From assembly GCF_900116615.1 (NCBI RefSeq), contig NZ_FPBF01000002.1, forward strand, positions 1 to 64,000: DNA of 64,000 nt, read 5' to 3'. Under the pieces are notes generated by a model. The model did not search any database. It was not told the DNA's origin and was given only the letters and a program-made list of their open reading frames with translations. Origin of the DNA: Algoriphagus locisalis (lineage in GTDB: Bacteria; Bacteroidota; Bacteroidia; Cytophagales; Cyclobacteriaceae). The position numbers were made by a program, and so were the translations under genes. This document shows positions 45,001-52,997 of this stretch, one piece after another. Within the stretch, counting starts at the first letter, position 1. Each line of letters starts with the position of its first letter.

Positions 45001-46350
45001 TCAATTCCATCTCCAGTTAACGATTGCATTTATATGGATCATCCTCACCTTGTTATATTCCTGAGTTGGTTTGAGATCCTGGTTTACGAGAGCTTCCTTA
45101 TTCATCAGAAGTAATTGAAAATCTAACTTTGAAATCACTGCAGGAGAATACTTTACCCCTAAGTTGATTTGTCTGTAGGATGGCATGTTGTATTTATTTT
45201 CCGAAGGGGAATCAAGTGCTGGAAGCCAGTGAAAACCAAAATGAAAAAAAGGCTTTATTGAAGAATTGGGAATTGAATATTCAGCAAAGGCTGTCAATGC
45301 ATCCAAGGAGCCAAACCCCTCATTCCTTTCACGTGGAATAAAGGTAAACCAAGCGTCCTTGCCCCACTCTCTGGGACTGAGCCATAAACCCTTCCCTCCA
45401 ACTTTAGAATAATTTAAATGAAGATTCCAAGCAGAATTATTGAACCCAACTCTGGTAGAAACTACCCAGTTTTTGTCTTTTGGATTTTTATACCGGAATA
45501 ATTGATTTCCATTTCCACCATTTCCAAGACCAGATTGAAAACCCGTCTGAATTCCCCAAAGCCAGACAACTCCGGTACTTTCATGTGTCCATTTACGATT
45601 TCCCTGAATCCAAAGTGTATTTGAAATATTCTGCACTATGGTATTGGAAACGGATAAATCGATATGCTCCCATGCTTTTTTCGCTTCCAAAATCCCAATC
45701 CAATCACTTTCTGTTTTACCAGCATATTGCGAGGCCTCACCATCTGGATTTCTACCTACAGGAAAGACCCCAATACTTTCACCTACCAAAAGCCATTCAC
45801 TTGTCCCTCGGACACTCATCTTTGAGATTCCCCAGGCAGAGAACTTCCACTTATTGGCCGTACTCAACCACACATTACCCCCTTCGACTCCTGTAGGAGA
45901 AAGCCTGCCATCTTGGGCATTGATCCAATCTGATTCTATAGGCATCCTACCCACAGTTACCCCCCAAGTGGAAGTGGAGTATCCTACAGATAAATTCTCT
46001 AACTTCCCGAAAAATCGGTCTTCTTCATTTAACAGATCGAACAAACCAACTTCATATCGGTTATTGCCTCTACTGATCGGATCTGGTGCTAGTAGGTCAC
46101 TACTCCAGAGATTTCCAAAAACCCTATAGCCTACACGGAATTCCCAATTTTTATCGTAATAAAGTTTAGCACCCAAATTCAAACTGGAACCTAAGGCATA
46201 ATCCTCCTTATATTCCTCATTCGGGTAGGCGGTATTCATCCAAAACATTCTAAAATGAACATCTGGTGAAACCTTCAGTTTTTTCTCTGGCTGCTGCGCA
46301 AAAACGGAAAACTGGACTAAAATCAGAAATCCAAACAGGAATCTTCTCAT
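45001..46350 (-). CDS. Outer-membrane porin, OprD-like
   Basis: 449 residues; signal peptide LFGFLILVQFSVFAQQ. Long series of amphipathic strands ending VNWRWN. The segment TWGVTVGRMPIESDWINAQDGRLSPTGVEG resembles the family feature where an OprD-type barrel lists a basic/acidic selectivity loop; I hold the OprD link at moderate strength. The start overlaps the stop of the TsdA-like cytochrome gene by 4 bp, so it probably supplies or releases the sulfur anions handled by that enzyme. Confidence 0.7.
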   Translation of the reverse strand: MRRFLFGFLILVQFSVFAQQPEKKLKVSPDVHFRMFWMNTAYPNEEYKEDYALGSSLNLGAKLYYDKNWEFRVGYRVFGNLWSSDLLAPDPISRGNNRYEVGLFDLLNEEDRFFGKLENLSVGYSTSTWGVTVGRMPIESDWINAQDGRLSPTGVEGGNVWLSTANKWKFSAWGISKMSVRGTSEWLLVGESIGVFPVGRNPDGEASQYAGKTESDWIGILEAKKAWEHIDLSVSNTIVQNISNTLWIQGNRKWTHESTGVVWLWGIQTGFQSGLGNGGNGNQLFRYKNPKDKNWVVSTRVGFNNSAWNLHLNYSKVGGKGLWLSPREWGKDAWFTFIPRERNEGFGSLDALTAFAEYSIPNSSIKPFFHFGFHWLPALDSPSENKYNMPSYRQINLGVKYSPAVISKLDFQLLLMNKEALVNQDLKPTQEYNKVRMIHINAIVNWRWN

Positions 46351-47393
46351 TTTTTGGACGCTTCTTTTATCGCCTGAAAAGGCCCAAACTTATGCTGCTC
46401 CTCCGAAAAACCATCAGAATATGGGCCAAACGGATGATCCATTGGCTTCTTAGAAATATCCGGCCAGTCATCCGGAAACTCCCGAGTTGGCCTTTCCAAA
46501 CTATTGACATAAGCAGCCACATCCCAAGCTTCCTCATCTGATAGAATTGGGTTTTCATAGGTAGCGCCGAAAGGCATATTAGCACGCACGTACCCTGCAA
46601 ATCTTGACAAACGATAAAGACCAGCGCCTTGATTGTAGCTATGCTCTCCCCAAAGTGGCGGGTAAGTATATCCAGACCCATCTGCTTTCATCAGTCCTTG
46701 CCCATCGACCATGTGACAGACCGCACATTGACTCTCATAAATTGTTTTACCCTTAAAAGGATCAGCAGCTCTTTCGAGCAAAGGGACTTCATACAGTCCT
46801 GCACCTTTTGGCTTCTCTCCTTTTGGCACATCTTTCCCAAGCCAGTTCATATATGCCACCATGGCTTTCATTTCCTTGCTATCATTCGCCAACCCCTCGC
46901 CATTCAAACTGCGCTGAAAGCACCCATTGATTCTCGATTGTATATCTTCTGATTTCCCGGATCTTCCACGAACCTTTGGATAAGTACTCTTGACAGCAGA
47001 ATAATTATTTCCTAGTGGCAATGTTCCCGCCTGCAAGTGGCAATTTTGACAATTCAGGCCGTTTGAGATCTTCTTGACTTTCCCATTTGGCCCTAGGTAT
47101 TCTGAAGTAGTTACAATTAGCTCCCGGCCATAGTTGATCTCATCAGCATTTGGTTCTAAATCAACAGAAGGCCAATCGGGTGCTACCCACATCCCATTTG
47201 GATCCATCAGAGAAGGAACTTTTGCAATAACCTTTTCCTCAGGAACTACAGTCAGATTCTCTAGTGGAGCTTTTACTCCTACCGAATCAAAGTAAAGAAT
47301 GCCGCTCACAAGACCCACAAGTAAAAACACCGAAACAAGAAGTCCAGCGAGCAGAGGAAAGAGCTTAAATAAAGTAGTAGAATCTTGACTCAT
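46347..47393 (-). CDS. Diheme cytochrome c, thiosulfate dehydrogenase (TsdA) like
   Basis: 348 residues with an N-terminal membrane anchor (about 10-35). Two heme c sites: NCQNCH and QCAVCH. Between them RINGCFQRSLNG matches the TsdA segment whose Cys is the axial ligand of the active-site heme, and MKAMVAYMNWLG follows as in that family; the second half has YPPLWGEHSYNQGAGLYRL and ANMPFG. TsdA joins two thiosulfates into tetrathionate (or the reverse) in the periplasm. The neighbouring sulfur genes support this. A CRP-like box lies 48 bp upstream of the start. Confidence 0.85.
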   Translation of the reverse strand: MSQDSTTLFKLFPLLAGLLVSVFLLVGLVSGILYFDSVGVKAPLENLTVVPEEKVIAKVPSLMDPNGMWVAPDWPSVDLEPNADEINYGRELIVTTSEYLGPNGKVKKISNGLNCQNCHLQAGTLPLGNNYSAVKSTYPKVRGRSGKSEDIQSRINGCFQRSLNGEGLANDSKEMKAMVAYMNWLGKDVPKGEKPKGAGLYEVPLLERAADPFKGKTIYESQCAVCHMVDGQGLMKADGSGYTYPPLWGEHSYNQGAGLYRLSRFAGYVRANMPFGATYENPILSDEEAWDVAAYVNSLERPTREFPDDWPDISKKPMDHPFGPYSDGFSEEQHKFGPFQAIKEASKK

Positions 47394-47440
47394 AATTACT
47401 TGTTCAAGCTACAAAAATGATCCTTTTCTCCCATTGAAGA

Positions 47441-47456
47441 TGTGACGAAGATCACT
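47441..47456. promoter_or_regulatory. CRP/FNR-family-like box upstream of the TsdA-like gene
   Basis: TGTGACGAAGATCACT: TGTGA-N6-TCACT, nine of ten positions of the CRP palindrome. On the minus strand a CATTTTTG -7-like element lies at 47412-47419, putting the box centre about 42 bp before the inferred start, the usual class II activator position. Confidence 0.45.
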
Positions 47457-47494
47457 TAGAAAGAAATAATAGCCAAAAAGCTTAAATCATTATC

Positions 47495-48211
47495 TCATTT
47501 GGCTTCCGCCAAAAAAACCTGCTTGCCTTCGACAGTACCCTCGACGACAAAACCACTTCCCTGTTTATAAAGATGAAGATCCAGTTCATCCCCCATTCCG
47601 CATTCCGCCAGGTAATTAATTAAAAATGGCAGAGTATGGCAGCCGTTTTCCCGAAGAATATTCTCAACCCAGCGCACATAACTGGTATTATTGACATGAT
47701 TGTTCAGATCGAGATCAGAGTACCGAACTCTCAATTTCTCTGATTTCAACCGCTCACCTTTCAACCTGATTTTTCCTGGCTGCCACTCCGGCTTTTCTTC
47801 AGGATTAAAGAGCTCTGGAGGCAGCGCCTTTTCCGGTCTAAAAATCCGCTTGGTAAGCACATTCATCAAAACCCATGAGCTCATTGCCCGAGCTAAAACA
47901 TCACCGGAAGGATCGGTGATGAGAAATTCCCGAAATGCAAAAAGCTTGTCAACTCCCCTACCCGCTGTAAAAACCTTGATCGAATCACCCCAAGAAGGCA
48001 GGTTCACACAGGTAATATCAATCCTTGAAAGAATCCAGGATAAATTCTGCTCTTGCAGGTTCCTCCCAAAATCAGCTGAATCAGCATGTCGCCAGGCTAT
48101 TTCCTGAAACAAATTAGACAATGCCGTCAAGCTCAACTTCCCATCTGGATCGACCTGATAGGAACGAACTTCAAAATCTTTTTGAAACTGAAAGGAAGGA
48201 TTAGAACTCAT
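47495..48211 (-). CDS. Acyl-ACP thioesterase
   Basis: 238 residues, double hotdog fold. The first hotdog has DFEVRSYQVDPDGKLSLTALSNLFQEIAWRHA, then LSWILSRIDI and WGDSIKVFTAG; the second has YSDLDLNNHVNNTSYVRWVENIL, where Asp, Asn and His line the catalytic site. It releases fatty acids from acyl carrier protein. It overlaps the MFS gene upstream by 4 bp, suggesting the transporter and enzyme are made together. Confidence 0.9.
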   Translation of the reverse strand: MSSNPSFQFQKDFEVRSYQVDPDGKLSLTALSNLFQEIAWRHADSADFGRNLQEQNLSWILSRIDITCVNLPSWGDSIKVFTAGRGVDKLFAFREFLITDPSGDVLARAMSSWVLMNVLTKRIFRPEKALPPELFNPEEKPEWQPGKIRLKGERLKSEKLRVRYSDLDLNNHVNNTSYVRWVENILRENGCHTLPFLINYLAECGMGDELDLHLYKQGSGFVVEGTVEGKQVFLAEAK

Positions 48212-49383
48212 TTTGCTCGGCTTGGTGAAGGCTTGACCGGAATTAGGAAGACTGCTTTTCTAACACTTGAAAGTAAAGTAATTCCCAAACCTGCCACAGC
48301 AATTAATGCAAAAGACACTTTCAAATTAAATAATTCCGCAATAAATCCTATCAAGGGCGGGCCCAGCAAAAAACCAAAGAATGAAATGGTGGAAACCAAC
48401 GCCAACGCTACACTTGGCGAGTACAATTTGGAACGCCCAGCGATACTGTATGAAAGAGGGATAATAGAAGCCACTCCAAGTCCCACCAGTAAAAATCCTG
48501 CGGTAGCCATGGTTACAGTTGGAAAAAGCACTGCCAAGCTTAGCCCAAGAAATATCAACACTCCACTCACTTGGATCACTTCTACCTTGGTAAATCTGGC
48601 AGCTACTTTATCAGTAATAAATCTTCCTGCTGCCATAGTCCCCATGAATGCCACGTATCCCAGCGCAATTAAAGACGGATCGGATTGGATCACTTTTTTG
48701 AAATAAACCCCAGACCAATCAAACATGCAGCCTTCTGCCATCATTCCCAGAAATGCAATCAAACTGATTCTCAGCAAGAGTGCATCAGGCTTTTTCATCA
48801 CCAATCCTCCTCCACTGTCAGCCACTTTCTTATCCTTGATAATATAGCGCTGTGCAGAAAGAATAATTACTATGGAAATGGCCATCACTACCCCATAATG
48901 CTGTGCCGGTGAAAAATCCAGATAAATCATCAATGCTCCTAAGCCCGCGCCTGAAAATCCCGCTAGACTCCACAAGCCATGAAATGAAGCTAAAATACTT
49001 TTCCCCATCTCATCTTCCAAAGCCAAACCTTGGGTGTTCAATGATATGTTCATCACATTTCCCAACATGCCATACAAAATCAAAACAGGAATCAAAAACC
49101 AGGTAGTGGGCGCCAGCCCAATCAAAGGCAAAGTCATCGCATAGGCAAAACTGCCAAACATCACCACTGAGCGACTGCCATATTGATGAACCGCCCAACC
49201 TGCGATCGGCAAACCAATCACAGAACCCAAAGGCAAAAACAAAAGCAAAGTACCCAATTGCCCTTCGGACAGATCGAACTTGGCTTGGATATCCGGAATC
49301 CTCGCTGCCCAAGAGGCAAAGCAAAGACCAACGAAAAAGAAAAATGCCCCTAGGGCAACTCGTCTTTTGGAAAGTGTGTTCAT
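48208..49383 (-). CDS. Major facilitator superfamily transporter (YbjJ-like)
   Basis: 391 residues from ATG 49383, about 12 membrane helices. The first helix region FVGLCFASWAARIPDIQAKFDLSEGQLG and the loop GWAVHQYGSRSVVMFG (MFS motif A region) resemble the YbjJ/fucose-permease-like group. Substrate unknown. It is co-translated with the thioesterase. An inverted repeat CTAGGTAA/TTACCTTAG (49459-49480) upstream could be an operator for it or for the small divergent ORF. Confidence 0.82.
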   Translation of the reverse strand: MNTLSKRRVALGAFFFFVGLCFASWAARIPDIQAKFDLSEGQLGTLLLFLPLGSVIGLPIAGWAVHQYGSRSVVMFGSFAYAMTLPLIGLAPTTWFLIPVLILYGMLGNVMNISLNTQGLALEDEMGKSILASFHGLWSLAGFSGAGLGALMIYLDFSPAQHYGVVMAISIVIILSAQRYIIKDKKVADSGGGLVMKKPDALLLRISLIAFLGMMAEGCMFDWSGVYFKKVIQSDPSLIALGYVAFMGTMAAGRFITDKVAARFTKVEVIQVSGVLIFLGLSLAVLFPTVTMATAGFLLVGLGVASIIPLSYSIAGRSKLYSPSVALALVSTISFFGFLLGPPLIGFIAELFNLKVSFALIAVAGLGITLLSSVRKAVFLIPVKPSPSRAK

Positions 49384-49505
49384 GTAACTAGCTAGGTTGA
49401 AGAGGCTCACAAAAGTAGGCAATAGTAGGTCAAAAACCTGCCTCTTTCAGAACATTGCCTAGGTAAACCAGTTACCTTAGTCTAATTCACCTTACACAGA
49501 AAAAC

Positions 49506-49586
49506 ATGGAACTGGTCATAGCAGGAGCCGTAATCGTTACCGCCATATTTATCGTCCGCTTTATTATCAAAAAAGTTTTTGATTGA
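49506..49586 (+). CDS. Possible 26-residue membrane peptide
   Basis: ATG at 49506 to TGA at 49584-49586 encodes a peptide beginning MELVIAGAVIVTAIFIV and ending in a basic stretch (RFIIKKVFD): one membrane helix with positive-inside charges. A-rich sequence precedes the ATG, as is usual for translation starts in this phylum. It diverges from the MFS gene; its stop abuts the terminator hairpin of the opposite-strand YeeE operon. No homologue is known to me. Confidence 0.4.
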   Translation: MELVIAGAVIVTAIFIVRFIIKKVFD

Positions 49587-49614
49587 AAAAACCACTTCCT
49601 TTTCAGAAAGTGGT
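49586..49614 (-). terminator. Terminator of the YeeE/YedE pair
   Basis: ACCACTT (49591-49597) pairs with AAGTGGT (49608-49614); the minus strand continues with a T run. Confidence 0.7.
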
Positions 49615-49647
49615 CGTGTAATCCAATTTTATTGAATTTTCAGCTTA

Positions 49648-50133
49648 TTAATTCGGAAGCTTGTCTGAGAATTTTCCATACACCCATGTTCCTGCGATGG
49701 CAGAGAGTAGTGTAATAAGCACCACTGTAAACCCAGAACCAATCTGAGCAAAAAGCGGCCCTGGACAAGCTCCTGTGATTGCCCATCCTAGACCGAAGAT
49801 AAAACCTCCGTAAATCTGGCCTTTTCGGAATTCTTTGGTAGGGATTTTAATCTCCTCACCAGCAATGGATTTGATTTTCAATCGCTTGATCAACTGGATG
49901 GAAATAATACCAGTCACTATTGCCGAACCGATCACTCCATACATGTGAAAGGAATCCAAACGGAACATTTCCTGAATTCTAAACCAGGAGATAATCTCAG
50001 CCTTCACAAACACGATCCCAAATAACACCCCAAGAATCAAGTATTTAACCAAAGCCAAACCTTTCTCTCCTGACTCCTGAGAGTTTGGCGCATCACAAAT
50101 GGCTTCCTGTATAGTTCTTTCTGCTACTTTCAT
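49648..50133 (-). CDS. YeeE/YedE family sulfur transport protein (second half)
   Basis: 161 residues, four or five membrane helices, with the family motif GWAITGACPGPLFAQIGSG carrying the conserved Cys. YeeE/YedE proteins carry thiosulfate or related sulfur compounds across the inner membrane. Together with the gene 10 bp upstream it forms a split transporter, each half with one Cys motif. It ends at the hairpin 49591-49614. Confidence 0.9.
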   Translation of the reverse strand: MKVAERTIQEAICDAPNSQESGEKGLALVKYLILGVLFGIVFVKAEIISWFRIQEMFRLDSFHMYGVIGSAIVTGIISIQLIKRLKIKSIAGEEIKIPTKEFRKGQIYGGFIFGLGWAITGACPGPLFAQIGSGFTVVLITLLSAIAGTWVYGKFSDKLPN

Positions 50134-50143
50134 TACCTATTAT

Positions 50144-50725
50144 TTAAAATCCTACCAACTTCATTAAAGGAGCCAAAAACACCTGAGTCATCAGAAAACC
50201 ACCTGCCATAAAGAATATGGTGGCAACCAATGATGGCCATTGAAGGGAACTGATTCCCATGATCGCATGACCTGATGTACACCCTCCTGCGTATCTAGTA
50301 CCAAAACCAACCAGAAATCCTCCCAAAACGAAGAATACTAAACCTTTTGCGGTAAATAAGTTTTCCCAAGAGAAAATATCCGATGGCATTAAACCACTGA
50401 AATCAGTGATCCCCAAGGCTGCCAAATCAGCTTGCGTTTGGCTGGCGATTACAATTTCATCAGGATTTGAAATAAAGGTAGTTGCTACTAATCCTCCCAG
50501 TAATACGCCTACCACAAACATGAGATTCCACATTTCCTTCTTCCAATTGTATTGAAAGAAGGGGATTTTAGCAGGAATACATATCGCGCAGACATGACGA
50601 AGGGAAGATGAGATCCCAAAGCTTTTATTTCCCAAAATGAGAAGTGCAGGGACAGTAAGCCCAATCAGTGGCCCAGCCACATACCAAGGCCAGGGCTGGG
50701 AAACCCAGTCAATTAATTGATTCAT
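50144..50725 (-). CDS. YeeE/YedE family sulfur transport protein (first half)
   Basis: 193 residues, about five helices, with the motif GFGTRYAGGCTSGHAIMG (conserved Cys) that defines the Sulf_transp family. A further cysteine pair (HVCAICIPAK) lies in the N-terminal third. It is the upstream half of the two-gene transporter. Position between the TsdA-like gene and the persulfide dioxygenase supports thiosulfate or sulfur import/export. Confidence 0.9.
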   Translation of the reverse strand: MNQLIDWVSQPWPWYVAGPLIGLTVPALLILGNKSFGISSSLRHVCAICIPAKIPFFQYNWKKEMWNLMFVVGVLLGGLVATTFISNPDEIVIASQTQADLAALGITDFSGLMPSDIFSWENLFTAKGLVFFVLGGFLVGFGTRYAGGCTSGHAIMGISSLQWPSLVATIFFMAGGFLMTQVFLAPLMKLVGF

Positions 50726-51008
50726 AAGTTTTGTATTCGGGTGATTTTAATAATTGTGATTGGCACAGAGGTCAGAAACCACTTTTCCTACCTTGATCGG
50801 CTGGAAGACAGGAGACCGTAGACCGAAGTAGTTTACGCTAGTGTTAAGCTTAGTCTCATGTGCTTTCCCTTATTTAGAGGTGGAATTCCACTGAGATATA
50901 GTTAAAGCAAGTGGTCTGTTAGGACACAGACCACGGCTCTCTACTATTATTCTAGATTCTAATGTCTTAAATCTAATGTCTTAAGTCTTGACACTAATCA
51001 CTTGTTAC
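50726..51008. other. Intergenic region with hairpin and degenerate tandem repeats
   Basis: GTGGTCTGT (50911-50919) and ACAGACCAC (50926-50934) form a perfect 9-bp hairpin that may end the MBL/rhodanese transcript. At about 50956-50985 the 14-base unit TCTAATGTCTTAAA occurs twice in tandem with a degenerate third copy. No gene seen. Confidence 0.5.
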
Positions 51009-52430
51009 TCAAAGCAACGTAGTCGGACAAACGTACTCACTCACTTTAATCTTCTCTGATTCCTTGATATCCTTGAAACCGCCTTTGATATCAATAAGAT
51101 TATCATAGCCTCTTGCTCTCAGGATGGAATTAAAGACCATAGATCTATATCCGCCTGCACAATGCACGTAGTAAGTCTTATCCTTGTCTATTTTTTGCAT
51201 GCTGTCATTGATGTAATCAAGGGGAGTGTTTTCTGCGTCCAAAACATGCTCTGAAAGGTATTCAGACTCTTTTCTTACATCGAGTATATTGATTTCAGAA
51301 TTTTGATTTTGTCTTTCAGCTAGCTCATCTACAGAGATAGATTCGATTTGATCAATCTCATTTCCAGATTTTTCCCAGGCAGCGATACCTCCCGCCAAGT
51401 AACCAATTGCATAATCATACCCCACACGCGCCAATCTTGTGATCACTTCCTCTTCTCTTCCTTCTTCTGCGACGATCAAAATCTGCTGCTTCAGGTCTGG
51501 AATCATCGCTCCCACCCAAACGGCAAAACTTCCATCTATTCCAATATTGATTGAATTTGGCACAAAGCCCTTGGCAAAAACCTGAGGAGCTCTAGTATCC
51601 AGAATCAAAGCTCCGGTCTCATTTGCGGCAGCTTCAAATTCCACTGGAGTGAGTGGCTTCACGCCTCTCTCCAACACCGCATCGATGCTGTCATACCCCT
51701 CGATGTTCATCATTACATTTTGAGGAAAATACGCAGGAGGTGGAGTCAAACCAGTAATCAGTTGCTTAGTAAACTCCTCTTTGGTCATTTCCTGAAGCGC
51801 GTAATTGGTTTTCTTCTGGTTACCCAACGAATCTGAAGTTTCCTTACTCATGTTTTTGCCGCAGGCAGAACCCGCTCCATGAGCTGGATAGACGATCAAA
51901 TCATCCGGTAAAGGCATAATTTTATTTCTCAACGAGTCATAAAGATGACCTGCCAGTTTCTCCTGAGTCAGATCCTCCACGACTTTCTGAGCCAAATCCG
52001 GTCTTCCCACATCTCCAATAAACAAGGTATCTCCAGTAAATATTGCCTCGGGATTTCCTTCTTCATTATAAAGTAAATAGCAAGAGCTCTCCATCGTATG
52101 ACCAGGGGTATGGATCAGTTTGATTTTGGCTTTTCCTATATGAAACTCCTCCCCGTCTTTGGCGATGTGAGCAGCAAAACCAAGCTTCATATCCGTAGGA
52201 CCATAAACTATTTTGGCACTTGTCTTCTCGGCCAAATCGATATGCCCTGACACGAAATCAGCGTGGAAGTGGGTCTCAAACACATATTTGATCTTAGCGT
52301 TTCTTCGCTCAGCTTTCTCAATATATGGCTGAACTTCTCTTAGCGGATCTATAACTGCCGCTTCTCCATCTGACTCTATGTAATAGGCTCCTTGAGCCAG
52401 ACATCCTGTATAAATTTGTTCGATTTTCAT
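51009..52430 (-). CDS. MBL-fold persulfide dioxygenase-like protein with two rhodanese domains
   Basis: 473 residues. The metallo-beta-lactamase domain (about 1-240) has THFHADFVSGH (HxHxDH-type iron site), HTPGHTMESSCYLL and FTGDTLFIGDVGRPDL, as in ETHE1/persulfide dioxygenases. The first rhodanese domain (about 265-355) lacks the catalytic Cys (ILIVAEEGREEE); the second (about 370-470) has it in YYVHCAGGYRSM. It probably oxidises persulfides to sulfite and passes sulfane sulfur on. It precedes the YeeE/YedE pair and follows thioredoxin on the same strand. Confidence 0.92.
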   Translation of the reverse strand: MKIEQIYTGCLAQGAYYIESDGEAAVIDPLREVQPYIEKAERRNAKIKYVFETHFHADFVSGHIDLAEKTSAKIVYGPTDMKLGFAAHIAKDGEEFHIGKAKIKLIHTPGHTMESSCYLLYNEEGNPEAIFTGDTLFIGDVGRPDLAQKVVEDLTQEKLAGHLYDSLRNKIMPLPDDLIVYPAHGAGSACGKNMSKETSDSLGNQKKTNYALQEMTKEEFTKQLITGLTPPPAYFPQNVMMNIEGYDSIDAVLERGVKPLTPVEFEAAANETGALILDTRAPQVFAKGFVPNSINIGIDGSFAVWVGAMIPDLKQQILIVAEEGREEEVITRLARVGYDYAIGYLAGGIAAWEKSGNEIDQIESISVDELAERQNQNSEINILDVRKESEYLSEHVLDAENTPLDYINDSMQKIDKDKTYYVHCAGGYRSMVFNSILRARGYDNLIDIKGGFKDIKESEKIKVSEYVCPTTLL

Positions 52431-52458
52431 ATTTCTGATTTTTTTTCCAATTGATAGT

Positions 52459-52466
52459 CAAAAGTA
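52459..52466 (-). promoter_or_regulatory. Putative promoter of the MBL/rhodanese gene (-7 element)
   Basis: Minus strand TACTTTTG, a perfect -7 match 28 bp before the ATG. No TTG at 19 bases. Confidence 0.45.
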
Positions 52467-52515
52467 GAGCTTTGTCAGCAAGCGTAGAATGACTTTTGTC
52501 ACAGAACACTTGGAC

Positions 52516-52830
52516 TTATTCTTTGATGGTACTTTTGAGGGTATTCACTAATTGATGGGCAGGTACCACTCCTGATTCACGCCACAAAATTTTCCCTTTT
52601 TGGAAAAGGATCAAAGTCGGCACTCCACGGACTTGGAATTTGCTCGCAGCTAACTGGTTTTTATCAACATCCACTTTGACGATCTTTACTTTATCACCCA
52701 TTTGCTTGGAGGTATCCTCCAAAATAGGCTGCATCATCTTGCATGGACCGCACCAGGTTGCAAAGAAATCCACCAAGACAGCTTGGTCTCCATCTATCAG
52801 TTCTTGGAATGTTTTGGCTTTTGTTGACAT
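52516..52830 (-). CDS. Thioredoxin
   Basis: 104 residues with the active site FFATWCGPCKMMQP, cis-Pro in VRGVPTLILF, and the usual length of a single-domain cytosolic thioredoxin (no signal peptide). It reduces disulfides and possibly protein persulfides made by the adjacent rhodanese/MBL protein. It has its own -7 box (52853-52860) identical to that of the next gene. Confidence 0.94.
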   Translation of the reverse strand: MSTKAKTFQELIDGDQAVLVDFFATWCGPCKMMQPILEDTSKQMGDKVKIVKVDVDKNQLAASKFQVRGVPTLILFQKGKILWRESGVVPAHQLVNTLKSTIKE

Positions 52831-52852
52831 GATTTCTAATTTTTTGACACAA

Positions 52853-52860
52853 CAAAAGTA
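52853..52860 (-). promoter_or_regulatory. Putative thioredoxin promoter (-7 element)
   Basis: Minus strand TACTTTTG, the same octamer as before the MBL/rhodanese gene, 22 bp before the thioredoxin ATG. A TTG lies 15 rather than 19 bases upstream. Confidence 0.45.
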
Positions 52861-52997
52861 GAAGCAAAATCAGTTCAACTCAGTAATTATTGTCACATAG
52901 GGAGGGAAAGCAACTGCGCCTAAGTTTTAAAATACCTAAAATCCCCCTAATTGGCATTTATTTTTTTTATTTTCGCCAGTCAAATTCCACTTATTAA

